Below the pieces are notes generated by a model. It saw only the letters and a list, made by a program, of their open reading frames with translations. It was not told the origin of the DNA and did not search any database. Below, piece after piece: positions 47,400-62,420 of a DNA stretch of 64,000 nt; within the stretch, counting starts at the first letter, position 1, and the number at the start of each line of letters is the position of its first letter. The DNA comes from Siderastrea siderea (lineage: Eukaryota > Cnidaria > Anthozoa > Scleractinia > Rhizangiidae), in assembly GCA_964030785.1 (NCBI GenBank), contig OZ034978.1, forward strand, positions 12,699,953 through 12,763,952, read 5' to 3'. The translations under genes were made by a program, and so were the position numbers.

Positions 47400-50300
47400 G
47401 ATTGATTGATTGATTGATTGATTGACGGACAGACGGACAGACGGACAGACGGACAGACGGACGGATGGATGGATTAAAGGTGACTCTTAACTATCTATTA
47501 AGCAGTATTTTTCAAGGGATGCTGTTTACTATGCTGTACAAGGTGGTTCCCACTTTTGAGACTGTGAACGAAATCCTAAAGTGTGACCATTCAAATGAAA
47601 GCTACTGGGCAGCACTTTCCTGTGGTGCTGTTTACTATGCTGTACAAGGTGGTTCCGACTTTTCAGTCCCTGGAAGGAAGTCCGCAAATGAAAGCTACTG
47701 AGCAGCGCTTTCCTGTGGTGTTACTTATTACACTTTATTATATGGCTGAACTGGTCCGCGCTGAAAAGGAGCTTTCTGATTGGTTCCCTGAGCGGTCCGA
47801 ATTCTCCTATACGGACCGCTACGATGGACCGCTCACGAAAAGATTTCACTAAATAGTGTTTTGGAAAAAGGTTAGAAGAGAGGACAGTTTTGTTTGAAGT
47901 CGAAACCTTGTTCTTGCTTCCTTGCCATAACAATAAATCCTTTATTGAACTAGCTTGTTAGGTCCGTATTGGGAAGATATCGGTCTCGTTCTTTTTTTGG
48001 AAGTTTATCGAACCTCACGCTGGTTCAGTAATCTATGTATAAAGTGGGTCTACTTTTTGAGCTTGTGGATAAAATCCTATTCACATTTGGCACTTAGGAG
48101 GGAAATGGTTTAATAAACTAAGACAAGAGACAGCTTACGTTAGATGAATACAGCTTTTTCCAATGCTATACAGTACTAAATCATCGACTACAGAAGTCTT
48201 GGAAAGATCCAACTCTCTCTGCAATAATAAGAAGATTAGTACGTTTCTTGGAAAGGCATTAACCCTTTTCAAATTCATTCCATCAGTGAGTTAAACACCC
48301 AGTCTGTGAGCATTGACTACCTGAGCCGGGCAGGGGGAGGGTTAAGGGGGGAAGGGGGTTGGGGGCTAAACTTCCTCTTTCCTGCCTCCCTTACTCCCAG
48401 TTCCCTTCCAATTTTTCCACGTTTACCACGATGTTAGATGGATTCTAAAAACACGTAGTTTTAATCACATATATTTTGTTTTCAACCTATCAGGAGGCAA
48501 TGAATTTTAGAGCCAAGAAAAAATATTTTAAGTCGGAGAAGCATGATCGTCTGGGTGCGTGTAGTCCTGAGAAGGACTGTTTGTGGTGACATTGACTGAC
48601 GGTTCAACAACCTGAGTGGAAATCACCATCAGAGTCAATTAAGTAATCATAGTCAGTCAAGGGGTTTTCCTTCTGCTCAGGTTGTCAATATCTATGCAGG
48701 AGAGGATCAAAGAGCATGACAGGGATATACGACTCGCCCGTACCCAGACCTCTGCCGTTTCTGAGCACGCCAACAAGACTCACACTGGTATGCCCATAGG
48801 GTCAAGGAAGCTATCCACATAAGACTTCACTCCGATAACATCAACAGGGACAACGGAATTGAAATTCCTGAAGCGTGGATACCAACGATCAAGAAACACA
48901 GCAGGAGGCCAGTACGCCAGCGAACCGCGGAGGGAACAACTTCAAATCGGACCTCTCGGGAAATAACTTCACAGCGGAACAATGAGGATCGAAACGCACC
49001 AATCACGGGCGACCATCGTGATTCATATGGTGACGCGCAACCAGTCGACCTCATCGCCTGATGAAGACTAGCAGTAAGCAGTCGAAACGTCGCGATGTAC
49101 AACTCAAGTGACTACATCGTGAGACAAACGATATGCACTTTATTATTACTGTATTTACCACGATGAACTATAACCACCTTTTTTATGTCAGTCACTGTTA
49201 TCACAAACAGTCCTTATCAGGACTACACTCACCCGGACGATGTTACTTCACCGACTTATGATATGACTCCTGGGTTCAAAACCATTGTACAGTGAAAAAA
49301 TATTTTCTTATACTTACCAGCAAAGACAAATTTCCAATGCCTCGTAATCCCTGGTCGGTCACTTGCAAATGAAAAAGCACCAGGACAGTGTTTAGTGTGC
49401 AGTTATTGAAGTAACAACAAGTAGGCACTAGTCTGAGGTGTTCCGCTATCACAGCGACAAACGAAAGAAGTCTTATTTTATTTACCATTATGGCCAGCTT
49501 GTGAAAACGCCAACGACTCAATCATACAACAGTGCTGTAACAAGAATCACGCAATGCAAAGTCAGTCAATGAAGCAGACTCAACACAAATGATGAACCAT
49601 AAAAGCGTTCTAGAAATAGGTCAATTTTTAATACCCCGTTCTAAAAATGGAGATAATTGCAATAGCCAGGCTTTTTTTACGTTTTTTCTTTGTTTTTTCG
49701 ACTTATACATCCAAATACAACAATTCTTCTTCTACACAAATCGGCTACATTATTGCTTCGCTTTGAAACTTGAACAACACGGGATGCAACAATTTGTTCG
49801 TTATGTATAATAATTTCAAATGGCTGCTGACAATTTTAAACTTTCGCGCGTTCGAATATTATACCCCGTTCTAGGAAACATCTCTAAAATGGATTCCCCG
49901 TTCTAGATCAGAAGTCCCAAAATCACGACCCCGTTGGGCGGCACATACCCGTATAGGTATTGTGGGGGAGTACCCCCCCCCCCGGGACATGAACGTTGTT
50001 CTGTGCTGTAATTACTACGAGAAGTAGCTATATCAATAGCCCTTATGCGCGTTTATGTCAGACTAGAATGATAATTTCACCACCAAGCCTCACTTTCAGG
50101 GTAGAAGCTTGTATATTTTACCACGAACAAAATCTTAAAGCAGCAAAAATGACAAGAAATCCATGTGCAACGTTCCAGAGGATGAGAATAACTTAGTGCA
50201 AACAAGGCTTGGTGGTGAATTTTGGGCAAGTGACGTAACCATGCATAAGGCCCATTCAAAATAACTCTTGCAGGAATTGAAGGTAAAAACACTGTTTCGA

Positions 50301-53300
50301 TGAAGGGCAGTATTTTCAGACACACGACGTGCTCTACGAAACTAGCCGTCAATTTCTCTGTAACAAGAACTTACAATTTCTCAAATTTCGTAGATTATCA
50401 TCACACTCTTTTGCAATTCCAAAGAACCTCTTAGAAAATCTAGGTGCCATGTTTTAATACAATGTAGGCAACTCTGGGGTAATTTATTTACTGCATGACA
50501 GAAAATTGTGAGAGATGGGAGGAGTGGGTGGGACTTAATAGGGAACTTAAGCAAACACGACGGCGAGGGCTGACGAGAACGTCACAAAACAAAAGGTTTA
50601 ATTAGCAAAACAATGACTCTGCACGTGCGATACAGACTTTTGTACATTTCTTTGCCGTCCTCTGCAAAACAACAACGTGAAATGACCAAATTCAAAGTTT
50701 TCTGTAGAACGTGAACACACGACAGTGAATTTTTTTTTCTACCTGAACTGTAACGCCGTCCTTTCAGAGTCAGCTGCCGGATTATTCGGCTACATTAGAC
50801 AGATTGAACGAGTTGAAACTATGGCGAAAAGGTTTGAAATATTTGGAAGTCATTTTTAAAGTGACGTTTTCCTTGGCGTTGCCGTCGTGGTTGCTTAAGT
50901 TCCCTAATTAATACAGAGAGGAGCTTACTTATTTTTGAGGTGCTTTGGAGGGGGGGGGGGGGGGGGCTTACCACTTGTTAGAAGAAGGAAGCTAACAAGA
51001 GAAACTAGTATTTACCTGTGTGAGCTGAAGGAATCCCTCGTCAGTCAGCATTATACAGCCAGAGATGTTGATGGTTTTCAGATTTTTACACTTATCGCCA
51101 AGGTGAATCATTCCTTTATCTGTCAACTACATGTAAAGCAAAACCAAACAAGAGAAACATGCTTTCACACGACACACTGTAAGGAGATATTACTTTAATA
51201 ATAGCTACACAATGGCTGCAAGTGGTTTTCACTCCAGATTCACTTTACGTTTGTGAAAAGCACGAAGACTCTTGTTGGATGAGTTTTAAACAACTTTTAT
51301 GTTATGATTTATATTTACTCCTGAGGACAAAGTAACTATGAGTATTACTACTCCCACTAGATGGGATGCTAGTCCACTGCAGGATTACCCCCTCCCCCCT
51401 GAGAGCAACCTATACACTATACACCTGAGAGCAACAATGAGGAGTAAAGTTCCTTGTCTAAAACAACAACACAACACAATGCAGAGACCATCCCCACTGA
51501 ACCACCATGCTAACAAACACGCCTCCATTAAAGTAGATATTAGATGTTGATTGCTCTTAGGAAGTGACGAAGTACAATATTCCCAGAATTGTACAACTCA
51601 CCTGAGTGCATTCTTTCAGAAAGAGATTCTCACAAGTTGGAGGAAGCATAAAGAAACACTATGGGATAACAAATCAAATGATATTAGAAAACAAGACCCT
51701 GATGATGATGAAGATTAGGATGAAAATTCTATGCAGTAAAAGAAGCCAGTAAAAAGAATAGGTCACCATCCTCGCAAAACTATGATTGACTCAAGTTACT
51801 CCAAATAGATATTTTATTTCTAGATGCTTGCTTTAATAGATATTTTAGGGTACAGTGCAAATATTATTGATTGGATAACTTAAGCATGTCTTCTTAAATT
51901 TATTTTGCACTACCTTTGGAGGGAGCAGGGAAAAGACAAATAAAAAACAATGTGACAGACTTTTTGTATCCAGGTTGAGGAACAAAATAATATATGTTTT
52001 GTGACTGTGTTGCACATCATCAAAGGGTATTCTAACTCAAAACTTTTTTGTCTTCATTATTGAGGCCACAATTTTATCTTTCTAGTAGAGAACTAGCTCG
52101 CATTTCTAGTGATAAGTCATTTTTCTGGCTAGGCTATTTTAGAAACTTTTTCAACACAAAGATGATCCTAATTGTCAGGCTAAAGTTGTGTGATAAAAAG
52201 GCTAGGTCACCCTTCTCATCTAAAAAAAATAACCATCTATTTCTCTGGAGGGCTCAGCTTCTAAGAAAATCTACAAAGTTCTGAACATGCTCTCGACAGT
52301 GGCACCCATATTATGAGGAGTGAGGATGTGCAATGGAATTCAGTAAGCGCACTTTATCAAAATAACATAACACTCATTCTCACCTGGCCTTTAAGACTTT
52401 TGTTCCCTTCTAAATTGACATGATTCAGATTTTTGCAGTTCTTAAAAAGCCACCAGAGCCTAAAAGCCAATGAATGCCAATAAACCAATATTACAATAAT
52501 TGTGATATTTTATTACTGCAAGTGCAAATTAGAAAAGCAAAAGTGCAGCGACCAGTAAAGCATGAGATCAAATCACAAGGATAACAATATTACTGTCCCA
52601 CTTTGTGGTTTATTAATCTCCTGTCCTGTCCCAAGAACAGTTCAGTGGAAAACATGTTGACAGTCTTTTGGAAAAAGACGGAAAGTTCTAGTCTCTATTC
52701 CTCGCACCTTTTTCAACTTCTCAAGCATTTCCCAGCTCAATTTGACATGTGAATGTTTGCAAAACACTAATTTTATAATATTGTTCCTTTAAATGGCAGA
52801 GGAAAATATGTGTAAAGCCATCAAGCTGGGAATTAAGAAATAACTTCAAGAACAAGTTTATGGCAGTTTGTCACGGAAAACAAAAGTTGGCCCAATCTTT
52901 GTAGTTGACCAAGTCAACATGACTTTTAATTTGCGTGTAAGGGGCCAATATAAAATATAAGACGTAGTGTACTATCAAGACTTACGCCTTTTCGCCTAAT
53001 CTGTAACACTTCTGAAGGGTAATTTTCTGTAAAAGAGTGGTAAAATAATTATAATGCACAAACAAAAAAACAAGAGTTTCTTGTTTAACCCTTTAAGCCC
53101 TAACAGCGACAAAAATAAAATTTCTCTTAACATTATCACTAGTTTTTCAATCATTCAAGTGAGGGGAACAAAAGAAGTGATCACCAAGGATAAGATGTCT
53201 TGATATTTAGACAAATTCTCCTTACTAGTTCCATAACAAATGTATGGAGAACAGTACGGAGAATATGAATTTTTATATCAGGGCTTAAAGGATTAAGGAA

Positions 53301-56300
53301 ACAATATGACATGATGCAGAAACCAAGCCTCAAACCACAAACCCTTCAATCTCCAGATCAATACGTAGATTGCGATGTGCTAACTGCATCACCGTTGCAT
53401 ATTCAAACACATGCTACTGAAAGGCACAGACTGCAAACAATTTGCTCAATGCAAAGTACCTCCAGATGTGAACAGCTTTTGGATAACGCTTTCATTGACG
53501 ACGTGTTGACATCAACTCCACTGATATTAAGCTCCTTCAGTAACTTGCATTGTTTGGCTGTCGGTAACAAAAAAATAGGCATTTTACTTCTGCCAACAAA
53601 CTCTTAAAGTCTATAAGCTGGACACAAAGTTAGCCCTTCAATTTACAATCTTATGCAAATGTAAGATTTAACAGTGACCACTTTTCAAGAAATCGATACC
53701 TCTCATTTTGCCTCTTGATGATTGTCAAATATTGGCACTGTTCTCAATAACCAAAACTGTACCCCTTTTGAGTTTTTGGCTTTTTCTCTGTTTAATTCAT
53801 GTGACCTGCCAGTTGCGACTCGAAAATCTTGAAAGCCTTTTCCATGGAACAAATGTGGCCAAGCAGCTTATCCATGGAAGTTAGGTTTCCAAGATACGAC
53901 AATTAGGAACTTTCCATAGCAGCAATATGGTAGTTAAGAGTCTCCCCCCTTAATATGCACATGGAGGCTTTCTTAGCTCATTTCAATGTCAAAATTTAGA
54001 GGAAATCTGCAGCACTTACCAATACACAGAATGGCAAACTCTGTCAAAAAGTGTGGTGAAAGAGACAAATCCAGGGACTTAAGGTTAGGACAACCTCGTC
54101 TTAGTATGGACCACAGAACTTCATCAGTTAGTCCTGAAATAAACAAAAGTATTAACAAAATTTGTTTTCCAGCATAAGTATAGAGTATTCACTCCTCCTG
54201 GATGGTATGCCAGTCCACTGCAAGGCTACCACCAGCATTTCTACCTGGGTAAAAATGAGTAAAATCTTTTAAGGAACCTAGTGGTTCATAACTGCCAGAG
54301 CTAAACCTGGCTTCTGGAGAATGAAAACAACAAGGAGCATTACTACTGCCTCTTGGACAGGATGCCAGTCCATTTCAGTGGGGGGGGGGACAGGGGGGCA
54401 GGAGACTGGGAGAAAAGGGGATGGGAGGTGTACGGGAGGTGTACGGGAGGTAGGAGAAGAAGGGGAGGGAAGCGGGATTCCCAAGGTGGCGGGAAGCGGG
54501 AGAAAAAGAGAAAAATTATACAACATTGCACAATATTTACCAATCAAAAAAATGCAAAGTGGCGGGAGCCAGCAAATACAGGGTGGGAACCGGGATTAAA
54601 GTGTACGGGAAGTGGGAGGCTTAAACCCCCCTTGCCCCTCCCCCCCCATCACAGGGTTAAGTTAACCTCACAGTTGGTAGCCTGCAATGCAGCCATTTTC
54701 TGGGGGCGTGCAAATGCCAGGTGCTTGGTTAATCATAGCTGCCATGTTGGATTTGCAAAATCTTAGTGAGCTGGGGAAAGGGGGCAGGGAGGGGGCAGGA
54801 GAGAGAGGCGAGAAAATTCTCCCCTTCCCTTCCCCGTTCCTTTTCTTTCAGCCTAATGCCCACTCCCATAGTGGCAGTTTCTACTCTCCCAATCTTCCTC
54901 TGCTTTTAAAATCCAAGATGCTTGCTAAAGCGTTTGCTCAGCCAAAACAATATGCCTGCATTGCAGGCTACACAGTTCACTGGTAACCATTTACATACAC
55001 CTGTGTCTCCATGATGTGGAGCAAAGTGTCCTATGATCATGTCTATGGAAACACCACAGCAAAACTGCCTGAGCCACAGAACTTTAAACTGAACGTTCAA
55101 AGTGGTGGCCAGCTCTCTACACCCCCTCCACAGCACTTATCACCAAAAAAAGCTTGATTTGCAGTTTCTTAATAGATTATTTAAACAGAACACTTACCTC
55201 CAATTCCTTTAAATGAGGTAAAGGCTCCTTGAAAGTCAAGATGAGTTGTATGGTGCCATGACTTAATAGCCAGAAGTCTCCATCTCCTACAAACTAAAGT
55301 ATGACAAAAAAAAGGGTTTTGATAAATATGCATTTCTAACTATTTAGCCTCAGCCCTTTACATAGCCAAACCTTTCAATACACACCCTCCAAAGTATGCC
55401 AAGAATACTATGTCCTCTGGCCTCCCTTCCTCTTGCCCATCTTTCAAAACACTTTTCAGACAATGCTCCAGCCTATGCCCCACATTTTTCAACCCATGTC
55501 TCATCTGTCAGCTTTATCTAGGAACCATTTTACTTTAGAATTTGTGAAAGACTCAGGACTTCACATTTGAAAAAATAGTTTATTACTTATTTTGTCTTTC
55601 ATGTTTGCTTTGTTATTAGTAGAGGAATCTCTCAGGGCATGTGTTTCATATATACATCAGACTCAACCCCTCCTTGGAAGTCTTACTTCCGACCAATAAG
55701 AACCCCCATCCCCACCTCACATGGCAGAAAAGTTAATGATCCCATTAAAGGCCTGTTGTGTGAAATAGCTGTATATCCCTATAATCATTTGACAAATAAA
55801 ATGACATGCCATTACAGATATCAGCAATGGCACATATTGCAGACTTACAGTACTCTCAAAGATGGAATTTCAAAAATATATACATTAGAGTTACCTCTTT
55901 CAATGCGGATTCTATCCTTTGCAGTTAAATATGAGAAAATATGAAGCATGGTGTACTCATTAAGCTGAAAAATTGGTGGCCTGTGGAAATTGACAAAAAA
56001 AAAAACAAAGAAATATGTTATCTCTTTGACATGTTGGTTTTGCAGACTTGTCAGATATTCAATGGGTCTGATTTTATTGTGGACTGCTGAGCCAGGGCGT
56101 GGGGCTGAAATTTCATTGTGACTGCTTAGAACTCCACAATTGAAGGAAATAGCAATCAAGACGGCATCTAAGATCATCTAACAGTAAGATAAAATTTAGT
56201 TACTCTCCAGAAGGATGTGCCAGTCAACTTACATTATCTGTGGGTAATGAGCCCCCCAGAGATTCCAAAAACAGACTTCTGGCAGAATGCGTACAGGTGT

Positions 56301-59300
56301 GCAAACCTGTTTGTAAGTGTTAGCTGTTTTCATTTAGTCTGATAACTCAATATGATTCCTTCACAGAGAAGGTTAAGAAGGCAAAGAAATCACAAAACAG
56401 ACTTAGTTTGTTCATGACACCAGACAGGCCTGTTCAAACAATCTACCTTGGTCAGTCCATGGTTCATCCTTTTAATTCACACGGCTTTGATGACCATGGA
56501 TGTACAAATGACAGATCAAATTTGGCGAAAAGAAAGAACTACTCAGGAAATAACAAATTCCGGCATGGATCACCAAGCAAGCTACATTACTGGTGCTGGA
56601 GGTGAAAACTTCCTAAAGGGAAACTCTATATTCTGTAGTCAAATGGAAGGACTCCAAGAGCTGGAAATGACAGGAGGACACCCTCCTTGACTACCAATTT
56701 CATACATACTCAGACTTCAGCTTGTTAGCATCACCACTGTTAGACTCATCTTCCATAGTGACATCATCTGTTCCCTTGTTAGTGCCTCCATTCTCAGTGA
56801 AGTACTCCAGAGCCTCCTTACAACATAAGGTCAGAGATAAGTTTTTGCTGTCTTTGACATATCAAAAGCCAGCAATCTGAACAACAATAGCTAGAATAAT
56901 GTTTAATTGAATACTGTAAACAAAAGTGTTATTTAACTTTGCAGAATAACAACGTTAAATAACTTTCCCATAGTATTAAAATGTTGGATGGGGTTACATG
57001 AAATTAACCAAGTCAACAGACAATGAGCATGTGGTCTTCATGGGTTCGTGATCAGCAGTTGTTTGGTTGCTATTATACTCAGAATGAGCAATTGTATTGC
57101 AAATGGTGTGCCATGAACCGCTTACATCTTCAAGGTATTTCTGTGGTGTTCTGCAGGTTTTTAGCACCCTCCCTCCTTTTCTTTGCCTAATTTCATTGTC
57201 TCCACTAACTAAATCAGTGCGATGAGAGCCGAGGCAGATTTGCCAGCAATAAGTTAGTCAATCTCATTCCCAAAGTCCTCAGGCTTTTTGTTTAGTGGGT
57301 GGTTGCCAGGAGAGACTCTGGGGTATTGGAATTTTTACTGTAGAAATCCTGTGGTTACATGCGATTACTCAGGTTCTTCGTTTTGTAACTGTGAACAGCC
57401 AATCTAAAAAATCATATTTTTCCATTAACCCAGAGTCTCTTCCGGCGACCGCCAGCTGACCAAGAAGCCTGAGGACTCTGGGAATGAGAATGTGAATTAG
57501 TCGATCTGGAGGCAGGCTGACCACGTGCACATGGGAGGCCCCTGGATATCCCAGCAGGGTTAAAACTTGGCAGTCGCACGGTTGCCAGTGGCGATTAAAA
57601 AGTGTCCAGGGCCACTAAAAGTTGAGGGTTGATCGCCCGAAGGGTGACTACGATTTGAGAAGTACAAAAAGAATAACAATTATAACAACAAAATAAAATG
57701 TTCTTTCCTTGGAGTACCGCCCTAATCTTTCCTTTCTTTCCTCAACTCTGAGTTCATCAATATTTATTGTAGTAAAAGTTTAGCTCTAGAGTGCAAAATT
57801 CAAAGCCGCTCAAGATCGAGTTTTTAGATCACTCCAATATGTCAGAATGTCCAGATGCCATTTTCAGACTTACCCAGAATTCAATGCGGTACATTTTCAA
57901 ATCGGTCAACACAAAATGCAGACTGCAGACTAGGTACAAAATGCAGACTGGGTACAAATTGCAGACTGCAGACTGAGTACAAAATGCAGACTAAGACCAA
58001 AACGGTATATTAAACTATCTGAACAATATAATAATTTTTTTGCAAGGAAAATTGAACTGTGGCTTCGTGATTGACCATTTGTTTACTTTGCTGTGGTTTT
58101 ATCTCGCATCTGGTTGGTGGCTAGTCAACTGACCGAGCTTTTTCTTTCTTTTAGGGAAATTATATCGTTTATAGAGTAACATACCATTCTGGTCTTAGTC
58201 TGCATTTTGTACTCAGTCTGCAGTTTGTATCCAGTCTGCATTTTGTACCTAGTCTGCAGTCTGTATTTTGTACTGACCGGTTTTCAAACAAGAATTAATC
58301 AGGAAAATCATTCAACACTGCTTGATATTCACCTGAATTCAAAGGCAATCGAAAGAAACTGAGAATCGTGATACTGTAGTTTATAGATGTTGACAAGATC
58401 GTTTTGTCCGTATTAGGAAAATGATGGTCCAGTTTTTCTTTGGGAGTTTAAGGACCAAGTCAGAACCCATAGGTGAAGAAAAGAGCGAGCAAGAACGAGA
58501 CGAATGATTCCCAACACGGACCAAATAAGTTCTTATTATTATTACAATTTTACCAATTTCTTGACAGTACATTGGCAAATGCGAGCTTTCAAGACAAAGT
58601 TAAGATCGAGCAAATTTCTTTTGCTGTTTCATTCGAACACCCTACTAAAAAACACGGTCCCAAACAGCTTTGAGGTGTTTATTCGAGTAAAAATGGTTTG
58701 AAAGTTTTTTTGTGTTAGTAGAGAGGGTCATTTTATTTTGGCCAGGGCCACTAAGAATTCAGGGATACTGGCCCGAGTGGCAACCAAGCACTGAAGTTAA
58801 TTTTTAGCCCTGTCCCAGGCACCCAATCTTCATTATGTCATGTGAGGTGGTTGGTTAAATGGAACTAGGTACTTAGAAATATAATTACGGATACCAAACC
58901 TGAGTCACCGTGCCATATTAAAGGCCGGGGTTTCCCTTTAGGCAGTTAGAAAATATTGCATGTGGTATTTCCACATGGCATTTCCACATACCGTATTTAC
59001 TCACAAGAGTGCCGCCCTTGAATCAGTGCCACCCCAAAATAACCACCGCATTCAGGAGCAAAAATATTAATATGTGCCGCCCCCGAATAAGTGCGCATCC
59101 TTCCAGCAACAATGCGGTGCTTATTGATTTTTGACATGGCTAATGCTGAAATTCTAACATGGCTGATCTCAGGTTGTTACTGTTATTTATTTGGAACTGT
59201 GCAAAAGGGATTTAGACCTTTGAAACCAACTTTTTATTGGATCTTTCCTATGCTATTGTTATGAACAAAACAAAGTTTAAGAATGATTACATCTGACTGT

Positions 59301-61976
59301 TATTTGCAAGTAGCCAGTTGGAAATAAGCCCCACCCTGGAATAAGCGCCACCCCCAAATAAGCACCACCCTCAAATAAGTCCCGCACCAGGAAGTCAAAA
59401 AATTTAATAAGCGCTCCGCTGCTCTTTCAAGTAAATACAGTAAGTAAAATTGAAGTGGGGGCACTTCTCGAAAGGGCAATGGGATTACAGTTTGTTTTCT
59501 AATCTTGTCTTTAATGCAAGTGCCAAAAGAGTGGCAGATTTTCTCACCTCTAGAGTTGTTTCTTGCTTGAAACCTTTACCTCCTACAAAGAAAAATAAAA
59601 TGAAGGGGTGCATATAATAAGGCCCTGAGTGACTCCTGATCTAATGTCAAATTCTCCCTTTGATTTACAAACACACACAAGGAAAATTGGAGGGAGAATT
59701 TAGCAGTTCACCAGAAGTCACTTGGGCATTATTCCAGGCAACCATTCAAATGCAAAGAGGAGCATGAGTGCCCCAGGGTCATTTCATTTGGCCAAAATAA
59801 AATCATTCAGAGGTTGATCTCATACATTCCTTGTGGTTGGTCCCAAGCAAATGCAAATGTAATTGCATGCAAGATACAAACTAAATGAACCTTCACTGTG
59901 CATAAATTTGCTTCAACTGAGCCCAAATTGTATGTCCTCATTTAATGTACATAAAAAATGAAAATATACTCTCTCATAGCTTGCCAGCTCAATTTTGAAA
60001 TGAAAAAAAAATACACACACACACTAAAATCTAAATGTGTTATTCCAGAAAATATCCATACTTCCCCCACGGAGGGTTTTTTGTTTGAACCCCCCACCCC
60101 TCTGGAAATTCCAGTTTAGGCTCATACAAGTTTTCCTTTAAACATTTTGGCCTTTAAAACCCCCCTCCCCCTCGGAATTTCCAACGACCCTCTGTGATGG
60201 GGGTATGGATATTTTCTGGAACCATACAATTTGAGCATCATATCTGGTGTAGATGTATAGTATGGTTCAGTGAATTTTAAAGGTTTTTACATAGACATTT
60301 GAATGGTGTTGACATTTTTTTGGTTATTGAATATGTGCCAGACAAAGGTCTGTAAAAATTTATACATTCACAGACTAAGCTATGTACATCTTAGCTTCTA
60401 TGAAAGATATCACCCTTGAATTTACAAGTTTTGTTAAATTCAAAATTTCCTTTCCAGCAATGTCAATAGTTCTGTCTCTAGTGTTCAAGTCTATTAACCC
60501 TTTAAGCCCTGATATAAAAATGCATATTCTCATTACTGATCTCCATACATTTCTTATGAAACTAATAAGGAGAATTTGCCTAAATATCAAGACATCCTAT
60601 CCTCAGCGATCACTTCCTTTATTCTTGTCACTTGAATGTTCAAACAAGTAGTGATCATGTAAAGAGAAATTTCATTTTCATCAGGGCTTAGGGCTTAAAG
60701 GGTTAAGGACAGTGCCTCCTTTTGTTACTGTGCAGATGTTTTGCACATCTCAGGATGGTCTGAGAAATTGTGTGGTTCCAGAAAATATCCATACCCCTCC
60801 CACGGAAGGTTTTTGGTTTGCATCCCCCCACCCCTTAGGAATTTCCGTTCCAAGGGGGTCTTTGATGACCCCCCTCCCCCCAGAAATTTCCACGTTACGC
60901 GAACATGGTTTTTGTTGTAACATTTACTATTATAACATCCATTTTCAACATATAACGCTTTGTTATTGTTCTATACTATTTGTATGTTTGCTATCGGGTT
61001 TGAAATGTTCTGTTTTTCACGAAAATTTGTTTAAATCGAGTGTTGTAACGTTCTCTTAACGTTGGTGCCGAGGGTTGCCGCGAATAATTTGCGTGCCGAA
61101 TGCAACGTAAAGTGTAAACAAACGAAGCCAAAATTTTGAGAACTGAAATTGTGTTTGCCACACTCAAACCTGCCGTCAAAAGCGAAACTGTTGAATGTAA
61201 ATTACACTAAAAATCGACGGTTATGATGTTCGAAAGAGAATTAGAGTAAAATAGCGGCTTCTTTCCTGGGATTATGCACAAGTGAATTTGCATACCGTGA
61301 GTCTAAAAATAAATTGCACAGAGGTGTAAGAAATCGAACCTTTCTTCCCGCACTTTATCCTTTGTTTAAAATTGAAATAGTAAATGAAGGTCAAATGGAA
61401 ACTCAAAGATAATGACAACTGTAAAAGAATTTGTAAGAAATAGCTAATATAGACTGAACTTTTAGTTTCAGTTCAAAAACGCATCAAATTTGCATAACGC
61501 ATGAAATCTGACCTTTTCAAATTATGAGCGTCACTGTTTATGTAACGCAACAATTCTATCTCGATGATATCCGGTGAAAAGCGGCTGAAAACCCTTTGCT
61601 GGATTGCGCGATAAAAATATTTTTGTATTTGTTTAAACAACTTTGGTGTTTAACAAAAAACGTTCCCATTGAAAGGATTGAAAACGGTGCAATGTTCCGT
61701 AAACGCGAATATCCGAATCAGGTCTACTGAAATTTCATACAAATCAAAGTCGCAAAATTTGGCATTTCAGTCAACATATTTGCGTAGTTTTGAAGGTCAA
61801 ATCAGCCTACGTGAGTATTACTTCGTGCTTGGGATCAATCGTGCGTTGCTTTCAATTTTTTCGTGTTTCTTCACCCTCTGGAAAAGGAGCTTCCTATGAA
61901 CCCTCCACTCCCCTCGGAAATTTCTTCCTTTGAACCCCCCTCCCCCTCGGAATTTCCAGTGACCTTCCGTGGGGGA

Positions 61977-62007
<31 letters not shown>

Positions 62008-62357
62008 ACATTTGGGTTTCTTACAGATATGGTACCTACTTCTACAAAGGTATTTTTGGACAGTTTATGACTATGCGGGAAAACAAATCTTGGCAAGGGA
62101 ATGCAAAAACAAGATTGGAGGTAGCCCTGCATTTTTAGAGGCATTATAATTGAACTTAAATTTGGAAAGAAAATGTCTTACACTGTTATGTATTTTAAAG
62201 CTTTTTAGAGCTATGATTCCTTTAATAAATATCTCTGAACAATATGTGGTTACCCCCCAATTTTCTTTCTGCATTCCAATAGCCCTTGCCAAGATCTGCT
62301 TTTCCCACATAGTCATAGGCTGTGCAAAAATACCAAAAATACCTCTGTGACTGTTCC

Positions 62358-62420
<63 letters not shown>

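Noticed and set aside
48827..49102. Minus-strand frame of 91 codons
   Set aside because: It is the antisense of the Penelope-like GIY-YIG remnant.
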